DNA of 64,000 bases from Bacteroides sp. AN502(2024) (lineage in GTDB: Bacteria > Bacteroidota > Bacteroidia > Bacteroidales > Bacteroidaceae), in NCBI RefSeq assembly GCF_041227145.1, contig NZ_JBGFSP010000003.1, positions 1,054,001 through 1,118,000 of the forward strand, given 5' to 3'. Of the stretch, positions 18,212-26,892 are shown piece by piece. The notes under the pieces are model-generated. The model searched no databases. It was not told the origin of the DNA and worked only from the letters and a program-made list of their open reading frames with translations. Position numbers and translations under genes: made by a program. Position 1 is the first letter of the stretch; each line of letters begins with the position of its first letter.

Positions 18212-19735
18212 TTAGTGTTTAAAATGACGGATACCGGTAGTTACCATCGCCATACCATGCTCATTGCAATAAGCAAAGGATAAATCGTCTTTTACCGAAC
18301 CTCCCGGTTGGATTACAGCCGTAATACCTTCTTTATCTGCAATTTCCACACAATCGGGGAATGGGAAGAAGGCATCGGAAGCCATTACTGCACCCTTCAA
18401 ATCGAAACCGAATGATTTGGCTTTTTCAATTGCTTGTTTCAATGCATCTACGCGCGAAGTCTGTCCCACACCGCTTGCAAGAAGCTGCTTGCCCTTTGCT
18501 AATACGATGGCATTCGACTTGCTGTTCTTTACAATTTTGTTAGCAAACAGCATATCTTCCACTTCTTCCGGAGTAGGAGCTTTGTCTGTCACGGTTTTCA
18601 GGTCGGCTACCGTTTCAACATTAGTATCTTTATCCTGCACCAATACGCCATTCAGCAAAGCGCGAAATTGCTTCTTAGGCATTTCAGACTCTTTACGAAC
18701 GAGAATGATACGGTTCTTTTTCTGTCCTAGGATTTCGAGTGCATCCACATCATAATCGGGCGCGATGACTACTTCGAAGAAAATTTTGTTGATTTCTTCT
18801 GCCGCTTCCTTGTCGATGACACCATTCGTAATCAATACACCTCCAAAAGCGGAAACCGGATCACCTGCCAACGCGTCCTTCCAAGCTTCCAGAGCTGTGG
18901 GACGGGAAGCCAGCCCACAGGCATTGTTATGTTTCAGGATAGCGAAAGTGAGATCATCGAATTCATCAATCAAGTCAACAGCTGCATTGATGTCGAGAAG
19001 ATTGTTATAAGAGATTTCTTTCCCGTGAATCTGGTCGAACATAGCCTCCAGATTTCCGTAGAAATAACCTTTCTGATGTGGGTTTTCACCATAACGAAGT
19101 TGCTTCTGACTATTGGCCGAGCAACGGAAAGCAGAACCTTCGCCTGCATCGAAATAGTTGAAAATAGCCGAATCATAGTGAGAAGAAACAGCAAATGCTT
19201 CTTTCGCCATCCAACGGCGTTCTTCAAGTGAAGAAGTGGCACCGTGCTCCATCAACATATCCAGCAACGGTTTGTATTGAGCTTGAGAAGCTACAATGAT
19301 TACATCTTTGTAGTTCTTGGCTGCAGCACGAATCAGTGAAATTCCACCGATATCGATTTTTTCAATAATTTCTGCTTCAGATGCACCGGAAGCTACGGTA
19401 GCTTCAAATGGATACAAATCAACAATAACCAAATCTATCTCGGGGATTTCATATTTCTCAATCTGTTGCATATCCTGTTCCAGACCTCGACGACAAAGGA
19501 TACCTCCGAAAATTTTCGGATGTAATGTCTTTACCCTACCACCGAGAATAGAAGGGTAAGTGGTCAAATCTTCCACTGCCTTACAAGGATATCCCAATGA
19601 TTCAATAAACTGACGAGTTCCGCCTGTCGACAAAAACTCTACTCCCTCTTCATGAAGTTTGGTAATAATTTCGTCCAAACCTTCTTTATGGTATACAGAT
19701 ACCAATGCAGTTTTTATTTTTTTTGACTCTGACAT
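18212..19735 (-). CDS. purH: Bifunctional AICAR transformylase/IMP cyclohydrolase
   Basis: 507 residues from the ATG at 19735. It catalyses the last two steps of IMP synthesis: formyl transfer to AICAR and ring closure. The N-terminal MGS-like domain (KTALVSVYHKEGLDEII, FLSTGGTRQFIESLG, GGRVKTLHPKIFGGILCRRG) is followed by the AICARFT domain (LRYGENPHQKGYFYG, LKHNNACGLASR, DPVSAFGGVL, SDAFFPFPDCVE). An in-frame ATG at 19765 would precede or touch the predicted transcription start, since the -7 element is at 19763-19770; the internal ATG is preferred. It is the first gene of the purH-mre-mrd operon. Confidence 0.96.
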   Translation of the reverse strand: MSESKKIKTALVSVYHKEGLDEIITKLHEEGVEFLSTGGTRQFIESLGYPCKAVEDLTTYPSILGGRVKTLHPKIFGGILCRRGLEQDMQQIEKYEIPEIDLVIVDLYPFEATVASGASEAEIIEKIDIGGISLIRAAAKNYKDVIIVASQAQYKPLLDMLMEHGATSSLEERRWMAKEAFAVSSHYDSAIFNYFDAGEGSAFRCSANSQKQLRYGENPHQKGYFYGNLEAMFDQIHGKEISYNNLLDINAAVDLIDEFDDLTFAILKHNNACGLASRPTALEAWKDALAGDPVSAFGGVLITNGVIDKEAAEEINKIFFEVVIAPDYDVDALEILGQKKNRIILVRKESEMPKKQFRALLNGVLVQDKDTNVETVADLKTVTDKAPTPEEVEDMLFANKIVKNSKSNAIVLAKGKQLLASGVGQTSRVDALKQAIEKAKSFGFDLKGAVMASDAFFPFPDCVEIADKEGITAVIQPGGSVKDDLSFAYCNEHGMAMVTTGIRHFKH

Positions 19736-19762
19736 TGAATTGCTTATTAAGTATTTGGTGTG

Positions 19763-19770
19763 CAAAGTTA
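19763..19770 (-). promoter_or_regulatory. -7 promoter element of the purH-mreBCD-mrdA-rodA operon
   Basis: TAACTTTG on the minus strand (complement of 19763-19770) fits TAnnTTTG and lies 27 bp before the chosen purH start. Confidence 0.6.
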
Positions 19771-19812
19771 CGAAATATTGTTTATCGTACGTAATAAATA
19801 AAGTGTGAATTA

Positions 19813-19855
19813 ATAAAAAAAAGCGTTGACCTTCCTCAATAGAAAATCAACGCTT
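19813..19855 (-). terminator. Rho-independent terminator after the M13 peptidase gene
   Basis: On the minus strand AAGCGTTGA (19847-19855) pairs with TCAACGCTT (19821-19829) around a 17-nt loop and is followed by a run of T residues (19813-19820). It lies 31 bp after the end of the M13 peptidase gene. Confidence 0.8.
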
Positions 19856-19886
19856 CTTCGCGTATGTTAGTTCTTATCAAAAACTA

Positions 19887-21923
19887 TTACCAGATAGACA
19901 CTCGTTTCTCTTCAGGTACGAACATCGGATCTTGTTCGGTGATTTTGAATGCTTCATACCAATTCCGGATATGAGGAAGAGCACCATCCACACGCCATTT
20001 ACCTAATGAGTGAGGATCAAGTTTGGTTAACCGGAGGATTTCTTCCGGACGGATATTCCCGGCCCATACATTAGCATAAGCAAGGAAGAAACGTTGTTCC
20101 GGAGTAAATCCGTCAACAACTCCCAGTGGTGTTGCTTCAGTTGCTTTTTTGAAAGCCTGGAAAGAAATTTGCAAACCACCATGATCGGCAATATTCTCTC
20201 CCAGTGTCAGACTACCATTGGCATGTACACCCGGAGCAACCTCAATACTGTCAAAGAAGTTCACCATAACTTGGGCGCGTTCTTCGAACTTTTTAGCATC
20301 TTCTTCTGTCCACCAGTCTTTCAGGTTTCCGTCTTTATCATATTGACGTCCCTGATCGTCAAATCCATGAGTCATCTCGTGACCGATTACCACACCGATT
20401 GCACCGTAATTCATAGCATCGTCCGCATTCATATCGAAGAATGGAGGTTGCAAGATGGCTGCCGGAAAACAGATTTCATTGGTTGTCGGGTTATAATAAG
20501 CGTTCACAGTTTGAGGAGTCATCAACCATTCATCCTTGTCTACCGGTTTGCCGGCTTTAGCAATCATTTCGTTGTAATCCCATTCGTTAGCACGTTCTAT
20601 ATTCGCCCAGTAAGAATCATTTTTGATCTCCAATGCGGAGTAATCTTTCCATTTATCAGGATAACCGATTTTCACATGGAAGGTAGCCAGTTTCTCCAAC
20701 GCTTTTTCTTTGGTTGGTTCACTCATCCACTCCAGACCTTTGATGCGTTCTCCCAAAGAAGTTTGCAGGTTCTTCACCAGTGTAACCATACGTTCTTTGG
20801 CTGCAGCGGGGAAGTACTTTTCTACATACATCTGTCCTACCACTTCACCAAGCACACCATCGACAGTGCCCACAGAACATTTCCAACGAGGTTGCATTTC
20901 TTTCTTGCCGGACATTGTTCTGCTGTAGAAGTCGAAGTTCTGTGCTCCAAAAGCATCGCTTAGATAAGAAGCGGCAGCATCTATCAATCCCCATTGGAGA
21001 TACAGTTTCTGATCGTCCAATGATACGGTGTTAATCACATCGGCTACTTCCTTCATCGCAGCAGGCTGCCCGATGTTCACTTCCTTCAGATCTTTCAAAC
21101 CGGAAACTGTGAAATAAGTATCCCAATCAAAAGTTGGGAAGTTTTTTTTCAGTGTTTCCATGTCCATCTTGTTATAATTCGCATGAGGATCACGCAATTC
21201 CACTTGTGAACGAGCAGCTTTCGCCAGGCGAGTTTCGATGTTCATCACAGCTTTCACAGCTTTCTGTGCAGTAGCCTCATCGTAACCCGCCAACTGGAAC
21301 ATTTTGGCGATATGTTCCTGATATTTATTACGGATATTCTTAGTCTGCTCGTCATTCTCCAAATAATAGTCACGTTGTCCCATTCCGATACCACCTTGAT
21401 AGGTCTGTACGATATTCATAGCACTATTCATATCATCCGCACCTACAAACATGGTGAAGTAAGGACGGACACCTTTCTTCTGGCTCTCTGCGATATAGGC
21501 ATAAATTTCTCCTTTATCTTTGAGAGCGTCAATAGCTGCCAGTTCCACTTTGATCGGATCCACCCCTTCCTGATTCAGTTTCACACTATCCATTGCGATA
21601 TTATAAAGATCGCCTACTTTCTGGGCAGCACTGCCCGGTGCATTATCTTTCTTTGCAGCCAATTCGGCAATCAATGCTTTCAGTTGCTCACGGCTGTTTT
21701 CACGCAACATATCGAATGTACCGAAACGTGAATACTCGTCTGTCAGCGGATGTTCTTTCACCCAACCTCCACAGGCATATTGATAAAAACTTGTACCCGG
21801 CACAGCCGTGGTATCCAGATTAGCAAGGTCGATACCGGATGTCAGCACGACCTCTTTCTTACTGTTACATCCTGTTGTCATAAGGCATACGGCAAGAATT
21901 GGTAAATACTTGGTTACTTTCAT
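19887..21923 (-). CDS. pepO: M13-family zinc metallopeptidase (neprilysin/PepO-like), lipoprotein
   Basis: 678 residues, full length. The signal ends at a lipobox Cys (VCLMTTGCNSKKE), so it is probably an envelope lipoprotein. The M13 N-terminal helical domain starts with PGTSFYQYACGGWVKEHPL. The catalytic domain has NAYYNPTTNEICFPAAILQP, the zinc motif HEMTH at residues 515-519 within VVIGHEMTHGFDDQG, and GENIADHGGLQ with the third ligand Glu. The family cleaves oligopeptides. It lies 47 bp downstream of the ABC-F gene on the same strand and is followed by a clear terminator. Confidence 0.95.
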   Translation of the reverse strand: MKVTKYLPILAVCLMTTGCNSKKEVVLTSGIDLANLDTTAVPGTSFYQYACGGWVKEHPLTDEYSRFGTFDMLRENSREQLKALIAELAAKKDNAPGSAAQKVGDLYNIAMDSVKLNQEGVDPIKVELAAIDALKDKGEIYAYIAESQKKGVRPYFTMFVGADDMNSAMNIVQTYQGGIGMGQRDYYLENDEQTKNIRNKYQEHIAKMFQLAGYDEATAQKAVKAVMNIETRLAKAARSQVELRDPHANYNKMDMETLKKNFPTFDWDTYFTVSGLKDLKEVNIGQPAAMKEVADVINTVSLDDQKLYLQWGLIDAAASYLSDAFGAQNFDFYSRTMSGKKEMQPRWKCSVGTVDGVLGEVVGQMYVEKYFPAAAKERMVTLVKNLQTSLGERIKGLEWMSEPTKEKALEKLATFHVKIGYPDKWKDYSALEIKNDSYWANIERANEWDYNEMIAKAGKPVDKDEWLMTPQTVNAYYNPTTNEICFPAAILQPPFFDMNADDAMNYGAIGVVIGHEMTHGFDDQGRQYDKDGNLKDWWTEEDAKKFEERAQVMVNFFDSIEVAPGVHANGSLTLGENIADHGGLQISFQAFKKATEATPLGVVDGFTPEQRFFLAYANVWAGNIRPEEILRLTKLDPHSLGKWRVDGALPHIRNWYEAFKITEQDPMFVPEEKRVSIW

Positions 21924-21970
21924 ACTTATATAATATGTGATAGAATTATCATATCATTGGAAAAGAAGTT

Positions 21971-23932
21971 CTAACCTTTCACTTCTTCCAGCTCCATCGA
22001 AACTCGCTCCCACTCTTCAACAATGGTATCCAACTGCTGTTTCAGCTTCTGATGCTGCTCATACAGTTTCATATCCGAAGCTCCTTCGGGAGTTGCCATT
22101 TTCTCCTCGATGATGGCTATGGCAGCTTCGGTCTCCTCAATCGAAGCTTCGCAATCCGCAACCTGACGTTCGAGCTTCTTCAGTTTCTTATTCAATTCTT
22201 TTAGAGCCTCATAAGAGAGTTTATTTTCCGAAGGTTGTGTCGCTCCCTTTTCATTATTTCCTTTGACGGATGCCGTCGTAGAAGAAATGGATAAGGCCGT
22301 TCCTTTTTGAAGTTCGTTCAAGCTATCTATTTTTTTCTTTTGTAAAAAATCATAGATACCTCCGAGGTGTTCTTTTACCAGTCCGCCACCGAACTCGTAT
22401 ACTTTAGTCGCGAGTCCATCCAGAAAATCACGGTCGTGGCTGACAAGAATCACTGTTCCGTCAAATTCGCGGATCGCTTCCTTCAAGACATCTTTCGAAC
22501 GCATATCCAAATGGTTAGTCGGCTCGTCCAGAATCAGGAGGTTGACAGGTTCCAGCAGAAGTTTAATCATCGCCAATCGCGTACGTTCTCCACCGGACAG
22601 GACTTTTACTTTTTTATCCGAAGCTTCGCCTCCGAACATAAAAGCTCCCAATATATCACGTATCTTCAGACGAATATCTCCCGTAGCTACCCGGTTGATC
22701 GTGTCAAATACAGTCAGATTCTCGTCCAGCATCTGTGCCTGATTCTGCGCAAAATAGCCAATTTGTACATGATGGCCGATAGTTAACTTCCCTTCGAAAC
22801 CGATCTCGCCCATAATGCATTTCACCAATGTAGACTTACCTTCTCCGTTCTTCCCGACGAAAGCAACTTTCTCTCCCCGGTTGATGGTGAGGTTTACATC
22901 ATGAAAAACGACATGGCTGCCATACGCTTTGCGCACATCTTCGCAAATCACAGGATAGTTTCCGCTACGACTGGCTGGAGGAAATTTTAAACGCAAGGTG
23001 GAATTATCTTCCTCGTCCACTTCGATGCGGTCTATTTTTTCCAGTTGTTTGATACGGCTTTGTACCTGTACTGCTTTCGTTGCTTTATAGCGGAAGCGTT
23101 CGATGAACTCTTCCGTATCCTGTATCTGTTTTTGCTGGTTCTCGTAGGCACGGAGTTGTTGTTCGCGACGTTCCTTACGTAGGACCACAAATTCATCGTA
23201 TTTCACTTTATAGTCATAAATCTGCCCGCAGGTGATTTCGATGGTTCGGGTAGTTACGTTATTCAGGAAGGCACGGTCGTGGCTGACTAGTACGACTGCA
23301 TTGGCACGGGTCGCCAGGAAGTTTTCCAGCCATTGGATACTTTCAATATCGAGGTGGTTGGTCGGCTCATCGAGCAAGAGGACATCCGGGCGACGCAACA
23401 GCAGTTTTGCGAGTTCAATACGCATACGCCATCCACCGGAAAATTCCGAGGTGGGACGTTTAAAATCTTCCCGGCTGAAACCGAGTCCGAAGAGCGTCCG
23501 TTCGATTTCCGCCTGATAGTTTGTGCCGCCCATCATTAGATAACGGTCGTTCTCATGGGTGAAATGGTCTATCAATTGATGATATTCTTCCGAATCATAG
23601 TCTGTCCGTTCGGCAAGTTCCTGATTCATCCGTTCCAACTTCGCCTGAAGCTCAAAAATGTGTTCGAATGCCAGTTCCGCCTCTTCCATCACCGTCCGGT
23701 TGTCGGAGAGAATCATGACCTGTGGCAAATATCCGATGGTAACATCTTTCGGAGTGGCTACAACTCCATGCGTCGGCGACTGCAAGCCCGCCAATATCTT
23801 CAGCATGGTGGATTTTCCCGCACCATTCTTGCCGACCAGCGCAATGCGGTCTTTCTTATTTATAACATAACTGACTCCCTCAAAAAGAGGCGTTGCATTA
23901 AATTCTACTGATAATCCTTCTACTGAAATCAC
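21971..23932 (-). CDS. ABC-F family ATPase (ribosome-associated)
   Basis: About 653 residues from a GTG at 23932 (ISVEGLSVEFNATPLFEG). Two ABC domains are visible: Walker A GKNGAGKS and GKNGEGKS, signatures FSGGWRMRIELAKLL and LSGGERTRLAMIKLL, and Walker B with LLLDEPTNHLD and LILDEPTNHLD. A charged linker of about 80 residues joins them, and a C-terminal coiled coil (EALKELNKKLKKLERQVADC) ends the protein, as in Uup/YfmR-type ABC-F proteins. There are no transmembrane segments. An upstream ATG at 24031 lies beyond the promoter at 23964-23971, so the GTG is preferred. A ribosome-rescue role is inferred from the family; an antibiotic-resistance role cannot be told from sequence alone. Confidence 0.93.
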   Translation of the reverse strand: MISVEGLSVEFNATPLFEGVSYVINKKDRIALVGKNGAGKSTMLKILAGLQSPTHGVVATPKDVTIGYLPQVMILSDNRTVMEEAELAFEHIFELQAKLERMNQELAERTDYDSEEYHQLIDHFTHENDRYLMMGGTNYQAEIERTLFGLGFSREDFKRPTSEFSGGWRMRIELAKLLLRRPDVLLLDEPTNHLDIESIQWLENFLATRANAVVLVSHDRAFLNNVTTRTIEITCGQIYDYKVKYDEFVVLRKERREQQLRAYENQQKQIQDTEEFIERFRYKATKAVQVQSRIKQLEKIDRIEVDEEDNSTLRLKFPPASRSGNYPVICEDVRKAYGSHVVFHDVNLTINRGEKVAFVGKNGEGKSTLVKCIMGEIGFEGKLTIGHHVQIGYFAQNQAQMLDENLTVFDTINRVATGDIRLKIRDILGAFMFGGEASDKKVKVLSGGERTRLAMIKLLLEPVNLLILDEPTNHLDMRSKDVLKEAIREFDGTVILVSHDRDFLDGLATKVYEFGGGLVKEHLGGIYDFLQKKKIDSLNELQKGTALSISSTTASVKGNNEKGATQPSENKLSYEALKELNKKLKKLERQVADCEASIEETEAAIAIIEEKMATPEGASDMKLYEQHQKLKQQLDTIVEEWERVSMELEEVKG

Positions 23933-23963
23933 TTCTGTTTCTGATTTATGACATTTTGGACTG

Positions 23964-23971
23964 CAAAGATA
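23964..23971 (-). promoter_or_regulatory. -7 promoter element of the ABC-F gene
   Basis: TATCTTTG on the minus strand (complement of 23964-23971), a perfect TAnnTTTG, lies 32 bp before the GTG start. It excludes the upstream in-frame ATG at 24031. Confidence 0.7.
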
Positions 23972-24018
23972 ATGAATATTTATCGGATACAGGTTAGTAT
24001 GATACGTTATGAAAAACA

Positions 24019-24052
24019 AAAAAGCAGTCATCCGAGAAAATGACTGCTTTTT
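24019..24052 (-). terminator. Terminator after the nucleotidyltransferase gene
   Basis: AAAAAGCAGTCA (24019-24030) and TGACTGCTTTTT (24041-24052) are perfect reverse complements with a 10-nt loop. The hairpin has T runs on both strands; given gene directions it ends the leftward nucleotidyltransferase transcript. Confidence 0.85.
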
Positions 24053-24073
24053 ATATTAATCAATAGTGTTTCC

Positions 24074-24985
24074 TTAGAACAACTTAGCTGGATATTCACC
24101 GGCATCAACCAACGCCTGAATCTTATCTACTACGCTCTGACGGTCTTCCGGATAGGTTACACCGAACCATTTGCTGGTAGTATCCAGTACTTCAACAGTA
24201 GCGGTTCCGTCATTAATCAATTTATCCACCATCAACGGGATAAAGAATTCACTCTTCAGGTTTTCCATGTTCTTCGGGTCGCTCAAGAAAGTCTTGAAGA
24301 ACTCCTGACTGTAAGCGAAGTAATCAGGAGTGAAGCCCCAGAAATTCATACTTACCGGAGTAGTATCGGGAGTCGCTGTCCATTCACCGTTGTCGTCGAT
24401 ATACTTCACTTCACCGTCCAAACGTTGAATCTTAGTACGTTCTACAACAGAAGTTAACAGTCCTTTAGCATCTGTACTACAAATACCACGGGATACTGTA
24501 CCGCTCTCGCTCAATGTATTTCCTACACGGAATCCTACCATTGAATAAACGTTCTTTGAACCTTCAGGAAGCGCAGAAAGGAATTTACCCATTACCCGGA
24601 ATGAGTCACGCCCGTAAAAGTCGTCACAGTTGATTACCGCAAACGGTTCTTTAATTACATCGACACCCATCATCACCGCATGGTTAGTACCCCATGGTTT
24701 CGTACGGTCTGCCGGACAAGTGAAACCTTCGGGAAGATCATCGAGAGACTGGAAGACCAGTTCGCAAGGAATGTGGCCTTCGTATTTGGAAATAATTTTA
24801 TCACGGAAATCTTGTTCAAAATCTTTGCGGATTACAAATACAAGTTTACCAAATCCGGCATTAATAGCATCATAGATAGAGTAATCCATAATAGTTTCGC
24901 CATTAGGACCCAGACCGTCCAATTGTTTCAAGCCTCCATAGCGGCTGCCCATACCGGCTGCCAATAAGAATAAAGTTGGTTTCAT
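24074..24985 (-). CDS. NTP_transferase-type nucleotidyltransferase
   Basis: 303 residues. The N-terminal nucleotide-binding signature is LLAAGMGSRYGGLKQLDGLG, followed by PWGTNHAVMMG and the metal-binding INCDDFYG. This is the fold of sugar-phosphate nucleotidyltransferases (GlmU/RfbA-like). The exact sugar is not clear from the sequence; the protein is close to a group annotated only as nucleotidyltransferase in Bacteroides. It is a single-gene unit with its own promoter and terminator. Confidence 0.85.
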   Translation of the reverse strand: MKPTLFLLAAGMGSRYGGLKQLDGLGPNGETIMDYSIYDAINAGFGKLVFVIRKDFEQDFRDKIISKYEGHIPCELVFQSLDDLPEGFTCPADRTKPWGTNHAVMMGVDVIKEPFAVINCDDFYGRDSFRVMGKFLSALPEGSKNVYSMVGFRVGNTLSESGTVSRGICSTDAKGLLTSVVERTKIQRLDGEVKYIDDNGEWTATPDTTPVSMNFWGFTPDYFAYSQEFFKTFLSDPKNMENLKSEFFIPLMVDKLINDGTATVEVLDTTSKWFGVTYPEDRQSVVDKIQALVDAGEYPAKLF

Positions 24986-25037
24986 AAATTGTGTAATATT
25001 AAAAGGTTAGTGATGTCAACGCCATCAGATTTCGTTG

Positions 25038-25045
25038 CAAATATA
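25038..25045 (-). promoter_or_regulatory. -7 promoter element of the nucleotidyltransferase gene
   Basis: TATATTTG on the minus strand (complement of 25038-25045) fits TAnnTTTG and lies about 50 bp before the start codon. Confidence 0.6.
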
Positions 25046-25136
25046 CGAAAAGCGCAACAGAGTATGTAAAATTGCACCGTTTTTTTCCTGACAATGTCAC
25101 GACACTCTCATAGATAAAAATGAAAATCCTCTTTCA

Positions 25137-25234
25137 TCCTATCACCGTCTTCCTGAAACTCTTTATTCATCGTATCTACAGAGTGGTGATAGGTTGTTAC
25201 TAACCTATCACCTCATCTGTCACCTATCACCGAC
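25137..25234. repeat. Intergenic repeats of CCTATCACC with an 11-bp inverted pair
   Basis: CCTATCACC occurs near 25138, 25204 and 25223, and its complement at 25185-25193. GGTGATAGGTT (25185-25195) and AACCTATCACC (25202-25212) form a perfect hairpin with a 6-nt loop. The outer copies continue similarly (CCGTCTTCCTGAAAC and CCGACTATTTTCTGAAAGC), so a longer unit may be repeated. No gene is seen. Confidence 0.65.
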
Positions 25235-25255
25235 TATTTTCTGAAAGCCTGATTT

Positions 25256-25359
25256 GTTTCAAGATGTTTCAATTGCTTGAAACACTTTGTTTCAACACGG
25301 TGAACACTTTGTTTCAAGGCACAAAAACACTTTGTTTCAAGGCGCTGAACACTTTGTTT
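25256..25359. repeat. 22-bp tandem repeat array, interrupted by the IS element
   Basis: After a palindrome GTTTCAATTGCTTGAAAC (25266-25283), units start with GTTTCAA at 25289, 25311 and 25334, with lengths 22, 23 and 22 bp. The next unit begins GTTT at 25356-25359 and is cut by the IS. It resumes at 26948 as TTTCAAGGCGCTGAACAC. Removing the IS and one TTT restores a unit that matches the preceding one over its first 18 bases. Confidence 0.85.
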
Positions 25360-25377
25360 TGACTTATACTAGAAATG

Positions 25378-25481
25378 GTTGTCACTTTTAGAGGCTAGTT
25401 ACTAAATAAGTTGTCACATTCTGTTATTCATAACTAAAACAGTTGTTAGTTTCTTCCCTTTGCTCCTAAGATAGTTGTCAT
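25378..25481. repeat. Four subterminal GTTGTCA repeats at 32-bp spacing inside the IS
   Basis: GTTGTCAC starts at 25378 and 25410, GTTGTTAG at 25442 and GTTGTCAT at 25474, exactly 32 bp apart each time. They lie between the left IS end and the orfB stop. A related GGTTGACACC is near the right end (complement of 26921-26930). These may be extra transposase-binding sites. Confidence 0.6.
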
Positions 25482-25525
25482 ACGTAAAAACAATGGACAA
25501 ATCTGAGTGTGCTCGGGCTCTCGGT

Positions 25526-25560
25526 AAAAGTCAATAGGGTTCGACACCCTATTGGCTTTT
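25526..25560. terminator. Strong hairpin inside the IS 3' region
   Basis: AAAAGTCAATAGGGT (25526-25540) pairs with ACCCTATTGGCTTTT (25546-25560): a 15-bp stem with one G-T pair and a 5-nt loop TCGAC. With T runs on either strand it could end the transposase transcript and also block read-through into the IS. Confidence 0.6.
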
Positions 25561-25636
25561 GTGAGACAATGGCTTAAACCGTCATGTCCCGGGTTCTCGG
25601 TATCGCAAATATAGTATTTATTTATCATATGGAACC

Positions 25637-26479
25637 TTATTTTTTCCACAATGATTTTCCCGGCACCTCTCCATGATATACGTCCATGGGTTTTTTCATA
25701 CCTATGCTCATATGCGGTCGTCCATTATTATAGAAGTCAATCATTCGCGTAATCTGCTCCCGTGCCATCTCTTTATCCCTGAACAGCGACATGCCGTATA
25801 TCCATTCCGTTTTCAGGATGCCATTCATCCTTTCTGCTACCGCATTGTCCGTCGGGTTGTAATCTTCAGTCATGCTCACACGTATATGATGAGTGACCAG
25901 TGTGTCGATATAGGCATCGCAGGCATACTGTACCCCCCGGTCGGAATGGTGGATTGTGCCGCAAAGATTGCCACCTCCAGCCTCATTGATGGCCTGTTCC
26001 AGTGCCTGTAGCGTATATTCGGCATGCAAACTGGGAGAGAGCACCCATCCTAAAACGGCATGTGAGTACATGTCCGTTACAAGATGGAGGTAGCATACGC
26101 CACCTTCAATCCAGATGTAAGTGATGTCACATACCCAGATATGGTTCGGGTATTGTGCCGTTACCCCCTTGATCAGATTCGGATACTTCTTGTAAAGATG
26201 GTGGGAGTCCGTCGTATGCCTGGGTTTCTTCGGGGGCAGCATAAGGCGTTCCGAACGCAGCAGATGAAGGAAGGCATCCCGCCCTCCGGTTATCTCGCTT
26301 CCATAAAGGGAGCGGAGCTCATGGTATAATTTCAAACCACCGATGCCCGGAGCCTTTGAGCGGTAGAAGAAGACGGCATCCAAGATGGCTGTTCTGATCT
26401 GATGACGCGACAAAAGATTTTTTTTCTTTTTGTAATAGGCCTGGGAAGACATGCCAAACAGTCCGCAAAGGGTTTTCAC
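25637..26479 (-). CDS. IS3-family transposase OrfB (DDE integrase core)
   Basis: 280 residues from the first ATG. It has an HTH_21-like N-part (RHQIRTAILDAVFFYRSKAP, GGLKLYHELRS) and the rve integrase core with the DDE triad: D in HIWVCDITYIWIE, D in GTIHHSDRGVQYACD, E in DNAVAERMNGILKTEW. The frame is open further upstream to the end of orfA in the -1 register (RWCQIVTGLREEFPHISVKT), so the working product is probably an OrfAB fusion made by frameshifting at the A7 run (26530-26536). Confidence 0.93.
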   Translation of the reverse strand: MKTLCGLFGMSSQAYYKKKKNLLSRHQIRTAILDAVFFYRSKAPGIGGLKLYHELRSLYGSEITGGRDAFLHLLRSERLMLPPKKPRHTTDSHHLYKKYPNLIKGVTAQYPNHIWVCDITYIWIEGGVCYLHLVTDMYSHAVLGWVLSPSLHAEYTLQALEQAINEAGGGNLCGTIHHSDRGVQYACDAYIDTLVTHHIRVSMTEDYNPTDNAVAERMNGILKTEWIYGMSLFRDKEMAREQITRMIDFYNNGRPHMSIGMKKPMDVYHGEVPGKSLWKK

Positions 26480-26514
26480 ACTGATGTGAGGAAACTCTTC
26501 ACGAAGGCCGGTGA

Positions 26515-26892
26515 CTATTTGGCACCATCTTTTTTTAAGATGGAAATCCCTTCTTCTCTTTCTGTGAGTTCAATCAGTCTTTCAAAGGCATGGGAACGAA
26601 GTTTTTCAAGTTCCAAAGCCTTTCTCAGACGCAAATTTTCCGCTTCAAGAAGTTCTTCTTTAGATTTTGATTTTGGATTCTTTTTCATTTGAAGATCTGA
26701 CAGAAGTTCGGGGGACAAAGATAAGGAATCCGAATCAATTGCATAACACTTTTGCCAACGCAGAATATAAGTATGGTTGGGTAAACCCCATTTCTTGGCA
26801 GTAGCAAACATTGACAAACCGCTACTGAAGTAATCACGGAGAACTTCCAATTTGAAAGTCTCAGAATAAATCTTACGAGATAATTTAGACAT
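26515..26892 (-). CDS. IS3-family transposase OrfA (DNA-binding part)
   Basis: 125 residues. The N-terminal helix-turn-helix (YSETFKLEVLRDYFSSGLSM, ATAKKWGLPNHTYILRWQK) binds the IS ends. The C-terminal leucine-zipper-like helix (KEELLEAENLRLRKALELEK) is typical of OrfA. Near the 3' end the codons TTA AAA AAA G form a classic -1 slippery site (A7 at 26530-26536), six codons before the stop. Slippage there leads directly into the orfB frame. Confidence 0.92.
   Translation of the reverse strand: MSKLSRKIYSETFKLEVLRDYFSSGLSMFATAKKWGLPNHTYILRWQKCYAIDSDSLSLSPELLSDLQMKKNPKSKSKEELLEAENLRLRKALELEKLRSHAFERLIELTEREEGISILKKDGAK

Noticed and set aside
25526..25560. tRNA-like element (GGTTCGACACC resembles a T-arm)
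   Set aside because: It is a simple 15-bp hairpin; no acceptor stem, D-arm or anticodon arm can be drawn around it.
25446..25649. 67-codon frame inside the IS 3' region
   Set aside because: Covers the internal hairpin and subterminal repeats; no similarity to an IS accessory protein seen.
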